Source: Methanomicrobiales archaeon (GTDB lineage Archaea > Halobacteriota > Methanomicrobia > Methanomicrobiales > Methanospirillaceae). Taken from it: 33,629 nucleotides of DNA. Location of the stretch: the NCBI GenBank assembly GCA_026394765.1, contig JAPKXQ010000034.1, positions 1 through 33,629 on the forward strand, in the 5' to 3' direction. A program made the translations under genes and the position numbers. The notes under the pieces are model-generated. The model saw only the letters and a program-made list of their open reading frames with translations, ran no database searches and had not been told where the DNA came from. Shown one piece after another: positions 24,074-33,357 of this stretch. Numbering within the stretch: the first letter of the stretch is position 1; each line of letters begins with the position of its first letter.

Positions 24074-25750
24074 TCATTTCCACACTGGAGATAGAGGCCG
24101 TGGTGAGGATGCTCCTGACTCCACGTGCAGGGGGAGGTCCCTCAATCTCTGCCCAAATAACGGGAGAAAGTCTTTTTTTCGTGACATCACTCCGTCGAGT
24201 CGAAGAGGCTGACGGTCATATCCAAGGGCTGCGAGAACACCAGGTTTGGCGGCAGCGAAGAGTAGGCTCCCATTTCCAATCCCATTGGAGAAGAGGACGA
24301 GGTAGAGGGCGACCCCATCCCTTACGCGCAGGTTCTCAAGGGCATTTCTGATACTATCGACCCGTGTGAGCGCATAGTCATCAGATGCTACCATCACCTG
24401 GGCGATCGTCACCTCATGGCCAAACAAAGTATAGCGTTTCGCATCCCTGGGAATTAGATCCACTGGGGGGCAGTCCCCAGGGTCCATCCCGTGCTGAACG
24501 AGCGTGGTCCCAAGTTCGATAGGTTCGACGCCGACAATCCCGGCGAGGTAATCCACATTGTCGCGGTCTTCCAGGGTAGTAGTCGACATCCGAAGAACCA
24601 TGGTGTCAGAGAGGACCCCGCAAAGGAGAAGGCCTGCAATGGCAGGGGTCGGCGCAATACCAGATTCTCGGAACTTTCGCGCAATGATAGTCGAAGTCGA
24701 CCCCACCGGTTCGTTCAGAAACTTCACCGGGTTCAAGGTCGATATTGCGCCAAGTCGGTGGTGATCGATAACTTCTAATATATCAGCCCGCTCGATCCCA
24801 TCGACTGCCTGAGAGAACTCGTTGTGGTCGACCAGGACGACAGCTTTCTGTACCTCATGTAAGAAGGTATTTCGCGATATCATCCCCAGGAGTCGCCCCC
24901 CCCCATCAACTACGCATGCACTCCGGTAACGTGAGTTCGTAACCACCCGCTTTGCATATTCAAGGGGGTCTTCGGGTCTGAGGACTGGCATATCAGTGGC
25001 CATCACCCGTTCAGCAGGGACTGAAAGGAGGACCATGCGCCCCACAGAGAATGCATCGAGGGGCGACGCGATAATAGATACACCCCTGGCACGGGCGGCA
25101 TCAAGGATCCTTGTCCCTACTGGGGCGCCTTCGGCGATGATGAGCGCGGCGATACCAGCAGAGATTAGAGCGAGCTGTGACGGTTCGTTGTCTCCCATCA
25201 CCACCACGTCGCGTGGAGTGAGCCGGGAGAGGGCAACATGAAGTGCATCGATCACAATCACAACAGGACCATCGATGCAGGGTGAGGCCTCATTCCAGAC
25301 CGTCGCGTCCAGGATCCTTGCGAGCGTTGCAGGAGGTATCGGTCCGATTTTTAATGTATGGACTCGGTTAGGTGTGACAAATGCCTTTGCAAGACCATGC
25401 TCACTTACAAGACCAAGAAGCTCATCTTCCTGGCCGATAATGGGAATATTCCTGATATCCTGCTCGTCCATCATAGTAGCCACATCGATTGCGGGCATAT
25501 CCCTGGATGCACGGTGCGGGTAGAGGAACGGGATATCAGCGACAGTAGGCTCCACGCTCTCGATTATGACCGGGGCAGGGACTCCGAAACGTGAGAGTGC
25601 ATACTCTGATTCAGCATTCAAGGGTCCAGCAACTGCAGGGATAAACTTTCCAGACTCTCCAGTCAGGTTGAGTAGTGCGGAGTAACCTACCGCACTCGCA
25701 AGGCTGTCAGTGTCAGGGAGGCGATGGCCAATGACGTATACGGTCTGCAT
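24074..25750 (-). CDS. Family II Mn-dependent inorganic pyrophosphatase with CBS and DRTGG domains
   Basis: Hydrolyses pyrophosphate to phosphate, pulling biosynthetic reactions forward. From the ATG at 25750 (AGGAG 8 nt upstream) the protein has 558 residues; the longer track frame starting at 25957 crosses the uvrC promoter and is unlikely. The DHH domain begins GHRLPDTDSLASA. Between its halves are inserted a CBS pair (PAIDVATMMDEQDIRNIPII and the later MPVLRPEDP...ACVVDGGGRLLGMI) flanking a DRTGG domain (about 180-290). The DHH motif (VIDHHRLG), VDHNE and the C-terminal DHHA2 domain follow. CBS pairs in this family bind adenine nucleotides and regulate activity. Divergent from uvrC. Confidence 0.93.
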   Translation of the reverse strand: MQTVYVIGHRLPDTDSLASAVGYSALLNLTGESGKFIPAVAGPLNAESEYALSRFGVPAPVIIESVEPTVADIPFLYPHRASRDMPAIDVATMMDEQDIRNIPIIGQEDELLGLVSEHGLAKAFVTPNRVHTLKIGPIPPATLARILDATVWNEASPCIDGPVVIVIDALHVALSRLTPRDVVVMGDNEPSQLALISAGIAALIIAEGAPVGTRILDAARARGVSIIASPLDAFSVGRMVLLSVPAERVMATDMPVLRPEDPLEYAKRVVTNSRYRSACVVDGGGRLLGMISRNTFLHEVQKAVVLVDHNEFSQAVDGIERADILEVIDHHRLGAISTLNPVKFLNEPVGSTSTIIARKFRESGIAPTPAIAGLLLCGVLSDTMVLRMSTTTLEDRDNVDYLAGIVGVEPIELGTTLVQHGMDPGDCPPVDLIPRDAKRYTLFGHEVTIAQVMVASDDYALTRVDSIRNALENLRVRDGVALYLVLFSNGIGNGSLLFAAAKPGVLAALGYDRQPLRLDGVMSRKKDFLPLFGQRLRDLPLHVESGASSPRPLSPVWK

Positions 25751-25929
25751 AAAAACCACTCCTGGTAAACCTGCGCCAAATAAGGATGATGAGTCGGTAT
25801 CTTCCACATATGTCATGCACTCCGTGGAAGAACGTTTCGTGTTGCTATAGCTAGTGGCGACTTGATAGAAACGTCGATCAGATATGAGAGAAAGATGACT
25901 ATTTCGGGCAGTTGCGTATGGGTGAGACC

Positions 25930-27492
25930 ATGTTCCAGGTGAGCGATCTTGCGACACTGCCCCAGGAACCCGGCTGCTATCTCTTCAGGGACGATAAGGG
26001 GTCGGTAATCTATATTGGCAAGGCCAAAGACCTCAAAAGACGGGTCTCCAGTTACTTCCAGCGCCACGACCTCGATTCCAAGACGCGCATCATGGTAGGC
26101 CATGCTCATCACTTTGACTTCATCGTGACTGCCAACGAAGTAGAAGCCCTACTCCTGGAAGACGCCCTGATCAAAGAGCACCAGCCTAAGTACAACATCG
26201 ACCTAAAAGACGCGAAGAGCTTTGCCTATATCCGCCTTACAGGGGAAGACTTTCCCCGCCTTGAGATTAGACGGACCAAGGCTGAAGGAGGAGAGATCTT
26301 TGGTCCGTTCACCTCTGCAGCAGAGCGAGACGAGGTCTTCTCATTGGTAAAGAGAGTCTTTCGACTCCGGACATGTCGAAGACTCCCCAGGAGAAGCTGC
26401 CTGAGGCTTCATCTCAGGACCTGCAGTGCACCCTGCAGCGGCGATGTGAGCAGGACCGAGTATGGAGAGCAGGTGAGAAGGGCAACCCTCGTCCTTCGGG
26501 GGAGGTCACATGACCTTGTCAAATCTTTGAAGGAGGAGATGACACAGTGTGCCGACGAGGAAGAGTTCGAGGCTGCCATAGCAATTCGAGACCAGATAAA
26601 GGCATTGGAAGGGCTCTCGCGCCGCCAGGACGTTGCAAGACAGGTGGAGCGAGACGAAGACGTCCTCACTTGGCGCCTCACTGATGACCGTGTCTTTCTC
26701 ATCCTTTTTCATGTCTATCAGGGAAGGCTCACCGCAAAGCATGCGTATATGTTTGAGGGCGGGGAAGACGTGATCGAGGAGTTTCTGGTGAGGTTCTATT
26801 CCGAGCACATCCCACCGCATGAACTTATCCTCCTTGCCAGTCCTGACCCTGCGATCACCGCATTCCTATCAACACGCCGTGGAGGGGCAGTCTCGGTGAC
26901 AGTACCCCAGAGAGGGGCCAAGGTGAGGCTCCTTGCACTTGCAGAGAAGAACCTTGAAGAGACTTTCTTCCACGAACAGCTCAAAGCACTCGACCTTCAA
27001 GAGCACCTCGGTCTCGACCACCCCCCTTCCCGGATCGAGTGCTTCGATATCTCTCACCTCTCCGGGACTGAGGTTGTTGGGGCGATGGTCCAGTTTACGG
27101 ATGGGAGGCCAGATAAACGCCAGTACCGGCGGTTTAAGATCCGGGACGTCCCTGGTATCGATGACGTGGCCGCCATCCGGGAGGTGGTGCGACGGCGGTA
27201 CCGGCGAATGAGAGACGAGAGCCTCCCACTTCCTGACCTTGTCCTGATCGACGGGGGGAAGGGCCAACTCAATGGTGCGAATGAGGAGATTTTATCCCTA
27301 GGACTCTCGATCCCGGTATTTTCCATTGCGAAAGGTAAGGAGTTGGTCTATGCACCCCGTCATGCCCATCCGCTCCCCTTCGATGCACACGAGCGTGCCC
27401 TGCGGTATCTCCAGGAGATCAGGGACGAGGCCCACCGGTTCGCTGTCGGATACCACCGGCTCATCAGAAAAAAGAGAGTCCTGCATGCATGA
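25930..27492 (+). CDS. uvrC: Excinuclease ABC subunit C
   Basis: Makes both incisions around DNA lesions in nucleotide excision repair. An N-terminal GIY-YIG nuclease (PGCYLFRDDKG, VIYIGKAKDLKRRV), four cysteines in the usual region (RTC...SCLRLHLRTCSAPC) matching the iron-sulfur site reported for UvrC, a UVR motif binding UvrB (EEFEAAIAIRDQIKAL) and the RNase-H-like nuclease (ECFDISHLSGTEVVGAMV, VLIDGGKGQL) are all present. At about 520 residues it ends soon after this domain (RLIRKKRVLHA), without the C-terminal helix-hairpin-helix of bacterial UvrC (about 600 residues). ATG 25930 is preferred because GGTGA precedes it closely; ATG 25918 and TTG 25912 are alternatives. uvrB overlaps its end. 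uvrA is not in the window. Confidence 0.95.
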   Translation: MFQVSDLATLPQEPGCYLFRDDKGSVIYIGKAKDLKRRVSSYFQRHDLDSKTRIMVGHAHHFDFIVTANEVEALLLEDALIKEHQPKYNIDLKDAKSFAYIRLTGEDFPRLEIRRTKAEGGEIFGPFTSAAERDEVFSLVKRVFRLRTCRRLPRRSCLRLHLRTCSAPCSGDVSRTEYGEQVRRATLVLRGRSHDLVKSLKEEMTQCADEEEFEAAIAIRDQIKALEGLSRRQDVARQVERDEDVLTWRLTDDRVFLILFHVYQGRLTAKHAYMFEGGEDVIEEFLVRFYSEHIPPHELILLASPDPAITAFLSTRRGGAVSVTVPQRGAKVRLLALAEKNLEETFFHEQLKALDLQEHLGLDHPPSRIECFDISHLSGTEVVGAMVQFTDGRPDKRQYRRFKIRDVPGIDDVAAIREVVRRRYRRMRDESLPLPDLVLIDGGKGQLNGANEEILSLGLSIPVFSIAKGKELVYAPRHAHPLPFDAHERALRYLQEIRDEAHRFAVGYHRLIRKKRVLHA

Positions 27493-29428
27493 GTTTCTGC
27501 TCCACGCCCCATTCCAGCCCGCCGGGTCTCAACCTGATGCGATAGCCTCTCTCTGCAGCGGACTTGCATCTGGTGCACAAGCACAGACCCTCCTTGGGGT
27601 GACGGGTTCGGGAAAGACTTTTACCATGGCCAATGTCATTGCGGCGGTGCAGCGCCCCACCCTGATAATGGCCCATAATAAGACCCTCGCTGCCCAGCTA
27701 TACCAGGAGCTGAAGGACTTCTTCCCTAAGAACCGGGTCGAATACTTCGTTTCCTACTATGACTTCTACCAGCCTGAGTCCTATCTCCCGGCCCGAGACA
27801 TGTACATCGAAAAAGATGCGCAGATCAATCCCAGGCTCGAACAGATGCGCCTTGCAACCACCGCCTCACTCCTCTTACGCCGTGATGTCATCGTCGTCGC
27901 CTCAGTCTCCTGTATCTACGGTCTTGGAAAGCCTGAGCACTACCGGGAGATGGGGTTCGAACTTGAGGTGGGCCAGCGGGTCGACCGACGGGAGATAATC
28001 ACCCGACTCGTTGCCTCACTCTATGAGCGTAATGACATAGAGCTCCTGCCTGGACGGTTTCGGGTAAAGGGAGAGACGATCGATCTGGTCCCTGCTTATG
28101 CCAAAAACATTATCAGGATCGAACTCTTCGGGGACGAAGTCGAGCGAATAACAGAGATCGAGCGACCCGGAGGCGCATTGCTGGAGCGGCTTCAGTACTT
28201 TCATGTCTTTCCGGCCCGCCACTACGTGCTCCCTGAATCGGCGCAGAAACGCGCACTTCAATCGATTCGTGAGGAACTGATTATCAGGCTTCCGGAGCTC
28301 GGCATGCTGGAGGCCCACCGGCTAGAGCAAAGGACCCATTTTGACCTCGAGATGATCGAGGAGACCGGGACATGCAAAGGGATTGAGAACTACTCCCGCC
28401 ACTTCGACTTTCGCAGCCCTGGGGAGAAGCCCTACTGCCTCCTGGACTACTTCCCAAAAGACTTTCTCCTCATCATCGACGAGAGCCACCAGACGATCCC
28501 TCAGATACATGGGATGTACAACGGCGACCGCTCGCGCAAGAAGGCCCTCGTGGAGTATGGGTTTCGGCTCCCGAGCGCGTATGACAACCGCCCACTCAGA
28601 TTTGAAGAGTTTGCGTGCTTCATGCGCAGCGTCATCTTTGTCTCTGCCACCCCGGGAGACTACGAGCGCAGGATCTCATCCTGTTTAGTAGAGCAGATCA
28701 TCAGGCCCACGGGTCTTGTGGACCCTTACGTCGAGGTCAGGCCATCGGCAGGACAGGTCGCGGATGTGATTGCAGAGATAGGTACTACCACAGCCCGTGG
28801 CGATCGGATTCTCCTCACCACCCTGACCAAGAAACTCGCAGAAGAACTGACCGAGTATCTCGCCACGAAGGGGATCAGGACACGCTATCTGCATTCAGAT
28901 ATCGACACCCTGGAGCGGACCGAGATAATCCGCGAGCTCAGGCTGGGGAGATTCGACGTCCTTGTCGGGATAAACCTCCTCCGTGAAGGCCTCGACATCC
29001 CTGAGGTCGGCTTCATAGGGATCCTTGACGCCGACAAGGAAGGGTTCCTCAGGGACGCACGAAGCCTGATACAGATAATAGGGAGGGCGGCACGAAACGC
29101 GAACTCCAGGGTTGTACTATATGCAGATAATGTTACAGGATCGATGAAAGAGGCCATTTCAGAGACAGAACGGCGCCGTGCACTCCAGGTAGCTTACAAT
29201 ATACAACATGGGATAACCCCGCAGACGATCTGCAAACCTGTAAAAGAACGGGAAGTGGTGGTCAAAGATACCAGGCACATCCCGTGCGCCGAGGTCCCTG
29301 CCCTTCTTATCGACTTTGAGGCAAAGATGAAGGCAGCGGCTGAACGACTCGACTTCGAGGAGGCGATAGCGCTTCGAGACCAGGTCCGCAGGCTCAGAAC
29401 ACGTCTCGATGAGAGCGGGGCAGGCTGA
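27485..29428 (+). CDS. uvrB: Excinuclease ABC subunit B
   Basis: DNA-damage verification helicase that loads UvrC. The 647-residue protein from the ATG at 27485 has normal length; the track start 27326 lies inside uvrC in another frame. Walker A is GVTGSGKT, and the damage-probing beta-hairpin region is visible (YYDFYQPESYLPARDMYIEKD). The DEAD-like box is IIDESHQTIPQ, helicase motif VI is IQIIGRAARN, and the C-terminal UVR motif that binds UvrC is LDFEEAIALRDQVRRL. It overlaps the uvrC stop by 8 nt, so the two subunits are co-translated. The system is of bacterial type and is found in mesophilic methanogens. Confidence 0.97.
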   Translation: MHEFLLHAPFQPAGSQPDAIASLCSGLASGAQAQTLLGVTGSGKTFTMANVIAAVQRPTLIMAHNKTLAAQLYQELKDFFPKNRVEYFVSYYDFYQPESYLPARDMYIEKDAQINPRLEQMRLATTASLLLRRDVIVVASVSCIYGLGKPEHYREMGFELEVGQRVDRREIITRLVASLYERNDIELLPGRFRVKGETIDLVPAYAKNIIRIELFGDEVERITEIERPGGALLERLQYFHVFPARHYVLPESAQKRALQSIREELIIRLPELGMLEAHRLEQRTHFDLEMIEETGTCKGIENYSRHFDFRSPGEKPYCLLDYFPKDFLLIIDESHQTIPQIHGMYNGDRSRKKALVEYGFRLPSAYDNRPLRFEEFACFMRSVIFVSATPGDYERRISSCLVEQIIRPTGLVDPYVEVRPSAGQVADVIAEIGTTTARGDRILLTTLTKKLAEELTEYLATKGIRTRYLHSDIDTLERTEIIRELRLGRFDVLVGINLLREGLDIPEVGFIGILDADKEGFLRDARSLIQIIGRAARNANSRVVLYADNVTGSMKEAISETERRRALQVAYNIQHGITPQTICKPVKEREVVVKDTRHIPCAEVPALLIDFEAKMKAAAERLDFEEAIALRDQVRRLRTRLDESGAG

Positions 29429-29459
29429 ATTGCAGTGCGACGCTCATTCACAGACCGGG

Positions 29460-30485
29460 TCACTCAAATTTTTTTGGAGCCAGCTCACCTTTGGGGATGC
29501 GGGCCCACATCTTCACGAAACTGGTGACTGCGCGAGAGGGAACTCTCCTGGTAACGCGCTGTCTTTTCCGCAGCATACCAGGGACTCCGATTAGTCCGTC
29601 CCATTTCGCTTTCAGAATCACACCTAACTTCCCGTGGTATGCATAGTAAGGGATGAGTGCGATCGTCCTCCCCAGGATCCATGGGAGCGAAGTGAGGAGG
29701 AAGATGGGGGGAAAGTCCTTGAACGGGTACCAGAGTATGTTACGGTTCCCATAATAGACCGCAATCGCGGAACGAAACCCACTGGTCCCACCATGAAGAT
29801 GGACCACCACCGCGTCAGGGACGTATACACACAGCCAGCCGGCGAGATGTGCCCTGAAAGCGACGTCAACGTCCTCCATATAAAGAAAAAACTCCTCATC
29901 AAAAAGGCCGATCTCCTGAAGCATCACCCGGCGGTAGAGGGCCGACCCACCACAGGGCCCAAAGACCTCCTCCTGATGATCATACTGCCCGATATCTGGC
30001 TCGAACATACCCCGGTCCCAGGACGCACCACTCCGAGAGACCCGGATACCGGCAGAATTTATCCTCCCATCAGGAAAGACCATCTTGGGAGCGCACATCC
30101 CAATGGCAGGGTCATTCCTCATGACATGCACGAGGTGTGTGAGAAAGTCCCTCTGCGGGATGGTATCGGTATTCAGGGTGAGGACAAATTCGCCACATGA
30201 CGCGTTAATTCCGGCATTTACCCCACCAGCATAGCCATGGTTCTTCTGCAGTGCTATAGTGCGCACCATTGGATACTGTTCACTTATTAGGGCGAGGCTC
30301 CCGTCCGTGGACCCGTTGTCGACCACGACCACTTCTACGCCTGCAGTGGCACTGGGCATGAGTGCACTGAGGCACCTGGAGAGGAGATGTTCACCATTGT
30401 AGTTTACGATAATGACTGATATGGCGCAGGTATCTCCATTACTTCCAGACTTTTTTTGACAATTGCCCCCTGCTGCAAGGTCCAT
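29460..30485 (-). CDS. Family 2 glycosyltransferase (rhamnosyltransferase-like)
   Basis: A 341-residue GT-A enzyme. The nucleotide-sugar site shows SVIIVNYNGEHLL, VVVDNGSTDGSL, NHGYAGGVNAGI and LNTDT (in place of DxD). The acceptor side shows GPCGGSALYRR, FDEEFFLYMEDVDVAFRAHLAGW and the YYGNRNILWYPFKDFP region, the pattern of WbbL-type transferases. The C-terminal 80 residues hold a hydrophobic segment (PPIFLLTSLPWILGRTIALI) likely to touch the membrane. The first 20 residues are extra and hydrophilic. The start ATG overlaps the stop of the GT4 gene (TGATG), so both are in one operon. It probably builds surface glycan or protein-linked sugar chains. Confidence 0.92.
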   Translation of the reverse strand: MDLAAGGNCQKKSGSNGDTCAISVIIVNYNGEHLLSRCLSALMPSATAGVEVVVVDNGSTDGSLALISEQYPMVRTIALQKNHGYAGGVNAGINASCGEFVLTLNTDTIPQRDFLTHLVHVMRNDPAIGMCAPKMVFPDGRINSAGIRVSRSGASWDRGMFEPDIGQYDHQEEVFGPCGGSALYRRVMLQEIGLFDEEFFLYMEDVDVAFRAHLAGWLCVYVPDAVVVHLHGGTSGFRSAIAVYYGNRNILWYPFKDFPPIFLLTSLPWILGRTIALIPYYAYHGKLGVILKAKWDGLIGVPGMLRKRQRVTRRVPSRAVTSFVKMWARIPKGELAPKKFE

Positions 30486-31582
30486 CAGCAGATCTCCTGG
30501 TATACTGCTTCCACTTTTGCGGCTACAGACTCCCAGCTGAACTCGTCACAGACGAGGCGTCGTCCTGCTGCACCCATCAGCGCACCTGCCTCCTCGTCGT
30601 CAAGAACAGAAGCGATAGCCACCGCGAGTGCCGAAGCGTCGCCGACTGGCACAATGCATCCTGCACCATATGCTCGTATCTGCGCTGCCATCCCCGCGAT
30701 AGTTGTCGCGATGACCGGTCTGCTACAGGCCATCGCCTCGAGGAGGACGATACCGAACCCCTCACGGGTTGCATCAGTTGACGGGAGGACAAAGACCCTC
30801 GCAGATGAGTAAAAAGCAGGAAGGTCGGAATCTGGGATAAATCCGGAAAAGTGAACATGCGACCTGATGCCATACTCTTTCGCCATCTCTTCGTAGTGAG
30901 TGCGCAGCGGGCCGTCCCCCCCGATGGTGAGACTGACCGGCCGGCTCATTGAGAGTATCTTAACCGCCTTGAAGAGGACTTCAACTCCCTTGTAGTGGTG
31001 AAAATCGTCCAGCACACTCAGAAACGCAATGTCGCAAAGAGGTTCCCGGACCATAGGGACGAAACAATGGGTGTCGGTCCCGGGGGGGATAAATGAGATG
31101 CGTCTATGCGCTGCAGTCAGCGTTGGGGGTAGGTACGCATCGCGTGCAACAAGGACCCTCCCTGCTTCACTGAGCACGAGTCGCTCCAGGGTGAGGTTGT
31201 AAGCCCTGGCCACCAGGTGTGTGGGGCCTCTCCCTACGATCTCGTTATGGAACGTCACCACGAGGGGCAGACCCCGAAGATGTGCGATGACCATACTCCA
31301 GTCAGCAGACCATGGTGTCGGGATGTGCGTATGGACCAGGTCAAACTCCTCTCTCAAGAGGGCCAAAGGGAGACCTGGAGTTATCTGCGTATTGGCGATA
31401 CACCCCACGTGGGGCAGGAGTCGCACAGTAACTCCAGGTACATCTGGGACTTCTCCCCCGACCGCTGCTGCGATTACCACTACCTCATGACCGCGTGCAA
31501 CAAGGGCACGAGAGAGGTGCTGAACATACCGCTCCACCCCCCCAGTCGCAGTGAACCGTACAGGTGTCTGGAGGATCCGCAT
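30485..31582 (-). CDS. Family 4 glycosyltransferase
   Basis: A GT-B enzyme of about 365 residues. The ATG at 31582 gives the usual start MRILQTP followed by FTATGGVERYVQHLSRAL; the TTG at 31636 in the track would add an atypical 18 residues. Typical GT4 signatures follow: HTHIPTPWSADW, TFHNEIVG, IPPGTDTHCF, a sugar-nucleotide site (LSVLDDFHHYKGVEVLFKA, IGGDGPL) and the retaining motif EGFGIVLLEAMACSRPVIAT. It transfers a sugar from a nucleotide donor with retention of configuration. It is translationally coupled to the GT2 gene and divergent from the PP-loop protein. A box-A-like GGTATAAAAAAG on the minus strand (about 31746-31757) suggests a transcript with a leader of roughly 140 nt. Confidence 0.92.
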   Translation of the reverse strand: MRILQTPVRFTATGGVERYVQHLSRALVARGHEVVVIAAAVGGEVPDVPGVTVRLLPHVGCIANTQITPGLPLALLREEFDLVHTHIPTPWSADWSMVIAHLRGLPLVVTFHNEIVGRGPTHLVARAYNLTLERLVLSEAGRVLVARDAYLPPTLTAAHRRISFIPPGTDTHCFVPMVREPLCDIAFLSVLDDFHHYKGVEVLFKAVKILSMSRPVSLTIGGDGPLRTHYEEMAKEYGIRSHVHFSGFIPDSDLPAFYSSARVFVLPSTDATREGFGIVLLEAMACSRPVIATTIAGMAAQIRAYGAGCIVPVGDASALAVAIASVLDDEEAGALMGAAGRRLVCDEFSWESVAAKVEAVYQEIC

Positions 31583-31828
31583 GAAAGACGACCGCACACC
31601 TACCGTGAAGGTAGGGCGACTGACCCAACCACCCAAGCGCGGGAGCTGGTTGGTGAGTTCTTTGCATGCCTGCTATTTGAAATCATGGCGAAGTGGCCTG
31701 CAACTGGTGACCTGTGAAGGTGCAGCACGGATGCACGTGGTGATGCTTTTTTATACCCTACCTCCTATGTAGTTGGGACTATTAACCGGCAGCGCATGGA
31801 CCGCTGGGGATCTGGACATAGAGTCTGG

Positions 31829-31837
31829 ACATATAAG
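31829..31837 (+). promoter_or_regulatory. Box-A-like promoter for the PP-loop gene
   Basis: acatataag, 39-47 bp before the ATG at 31876, gives a predicted transcript start near 31860 and a short leader carrying the gagaggggg ribosome-binding site. Confidence 0.5.
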
Positions 31838-31875
31838 ATTGGAGATCACGCTGGAATGAGGAGAGGGGGTACTGC

Positions 31876-32505
31876 ATGCTCAAGGAGATGGTGAAGAAGG
31901 CAGGTGAGGAGATCGCAACTGCTCTTTCATGTGCGAAGAACCCCTTCTTCTGCGTATCAGGGGGGAAGAACTCACTTATCCTACTCCATATCGCAAAAGA
32001 ACGCGTAGGGCCGGCACTTAAGGTCCTTCATATCAATACCGGAGTGGAGTTTGTCCATGTCGCCCCTTACCTCGCCCGGCAGAGGAAGACCTGGGGTTTC
32101 TCTTTAACTACTGCAGGACCGGCACAGGGCAGAGGAGAACCCGGGGTAGTGCGTGAGGAGTGCTGCAGTGACCGCAAACGGCGCCCCCTGAAAGAAGCGG
32201 TAAGGGAGCACGGGATCGACTACCTGCTCACCGGGGTCTGCCAGGGTACCGACCCCTGTACTGCAGCAGTCTTTCGTGAGATCCCGGGGTGCAGGGTCAT
32301 TGCCCCACTTATGCCACTATCAGACCATGACGTCTGGGAGTACATCATCTCCCATGCTCTCACCCCCTGCTCGCTCTATGACGAGGGATATTCCCATATC
32401 GAGTGCGTGCCCTGTGCAGTACTCTCCCAGGACGACCGTCCATTAGACTCAGGCGGGGAAGAGACCCTGATGAGAGCGCGGATGAAAAGCCTTGGATACT
32501 TTTAA
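31876..32505 (+). CDS. PAPS reductase / PP-loop adenine-nucleotide alpha-hydrolase family protein
   Basis: A 209-residue protein related to phosphoadenosine phosphosulfate reductase. The PP-loop reads VSGGKNSLILLHI: the family's SGGKDS has Asn in place of Asp. Other family features are VLHINTGVEF, the basic segment CCSDRKRRPLKEAV, LLTGVCQGTDP, and a C-terminal MPLSDHDVWEYI with EGYSHIECVPC. Several cysteines (ECC, GVC, CVPC) could bind a cluster or act in redox. It ends LMRARMKSLGYF. Many archaeal members are not sulfate reducers but PP-loop enzymes of unknown substrate. A strong ribosome-binding site and box A precede it, and it is divergent from the glycosyltransferase operon and followed by the exporter. 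Function is not assigned beyond the superfamily. Confidence 0.85.
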   Translation: MLKEMVKKAGEEIATALSCAKNPFFCVSGGKNSLILLHIAKERVGPALKVLHINTGVEFVHVAPYLARQRKTWGFSLTTAGPAQGRGEPGVVREECCSDRKRRPLKEAVREHGIDYLLTGVCQGTDPCTAAVFREIPGCRVIAPLMPLSDHDVWEYIISHALTPCSLYDEGYSHIECVPCAVLSQDDRPLDSGGEETLMRARMKSLGYF

Positions 32506-32535
32506 TTATTCCTGCATATTTGCGGAGAATATTAC

Positions 32536-32544
32536 AATATATTT
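32536..32544 (+). promoter_or_regulatory. Box-A-like promoter for the exporter operon
   Basis: aatatattt in an A/T-rich gap, about 37-45 bp before the permease ATG, marks a likely separate promoter for the ABC exporter genes. Confidence 0.45.
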
Positions 32545-32580
32545 GATATCTGGCAGAAGGAGAGTCCCAATCTATAGAGG

Positions 32581-33357
32581 ATGACCATGTGGCTCACCAA
32601 GTACCGCGAGTTGATCTGGGTCCTCGCGGTCAATCAGCTCAGGGTGAAGTACAAGAACTCACTCCTCGGAATTGCGTGGTCGTTCATCAGTCCACTCCTG
32701 ATGATGCTGGTCCTCTACTTCGTATTTGTCAATATTTTTGAGAGGACACAGGACAACTATGCCATCTATGTCCTATCAGGGCTTATTTCGTGGCGGTTCT
32801 TCTCGATAACGACATCTGTTGCGATGACTTCAGTCGTGAAGAAGTCCTCTCTCATCAACAAGATCTACTTCCCGCGCCAGATCATCATCTTCTCTTCAGT
32901 ACTCGCCAGTGCGATCAGCTATATGATCGAGGTCGCAGTTCTCCTTATCCTCATAATAATATTGGGGCCAGGGATCACCTGGACTGCCATCTTCTTCCCG
33001 GTCATCCTCGCACTATACTTCGTCATATCCTATGGTGTTAGCCTCATTCTCGCAGCACTCTATGTCTTCTACCGTGACATCAACCAGATCTGGGGGGTCA
33101 TCACCCAGGTGATGTTCTTCCTAACCCCGGTCATCTACCCGATGTCCCGACTGTCAAAGTTCCCAAAAGAGTTTCTGGACATCTACTTTCTCAACCCTTT
33201 CACCGCAGTTATGGTTGCAATCCGTGACTGTCTCCTCTATGGGATTGTCCCTGGCCTCGATACTATCCTCGTCATCCTTGTCGCTGCTCTGGTCTTCCTT
33301 ATCGCAGGGCATGTCGTTTTTTCACGCCTTGAATGGCGATTCGCAGAGGAGGCATAA
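32581..33357 (+). CDS. ABC-2 type polysaccharide export permease (Wzm/TagG-like)
   Basis: A 258-residue permease of the O-antigen/teichoic-acid exporter family. The N-terminal amphipathic region (YRELIWVLAVNQLRVKYKNSLLGIAWSFISPL) is the family's hallmark coupling segment, followed by six hydrophobic helices and the loop FFLTPVIYPMSRL. It exports lipid-linked glycans across the membrane together with the ATPase encoded next. The start may be the second ATG (32587), where AGAGG is better spaced. Its stop overlaps the ATPase start (TAATG). With the two glycosyltransferases nearby it points to a surface-glycan assembly locus continuing past the right edge. Confidence 0.93.
   Translation: MTMWLTKYRELIWVLAVNQLRVKYKNSLLGIAWSFISPLLMMLVLYFVFVNIFERTQDNYAIYVLSGLISWRFFSITTSVAMTSVVKKSSLINKIYFPRQIIIFSSVLASAISYMIEVAVLLILIIILGPGITWTAIFFPVILALYFVISYGVSLILAALYVFYRDINQIWGVITQVMFFLTPVIYPMSRLSKFPKEFLDIYFLNPFTAVMVAIRDCLLYGIVPGLDTILVILVAALVFLIAGHVVFSRLEWRFAEEA

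Noticed and set aside
24074-25957. 627-residue version of the pyrophosphatase
   Set aside because: The 69-residue N-terminal extension has no family match and crosses the uvrC promoter; ATG 25750 has a proper ribosome-binding site.
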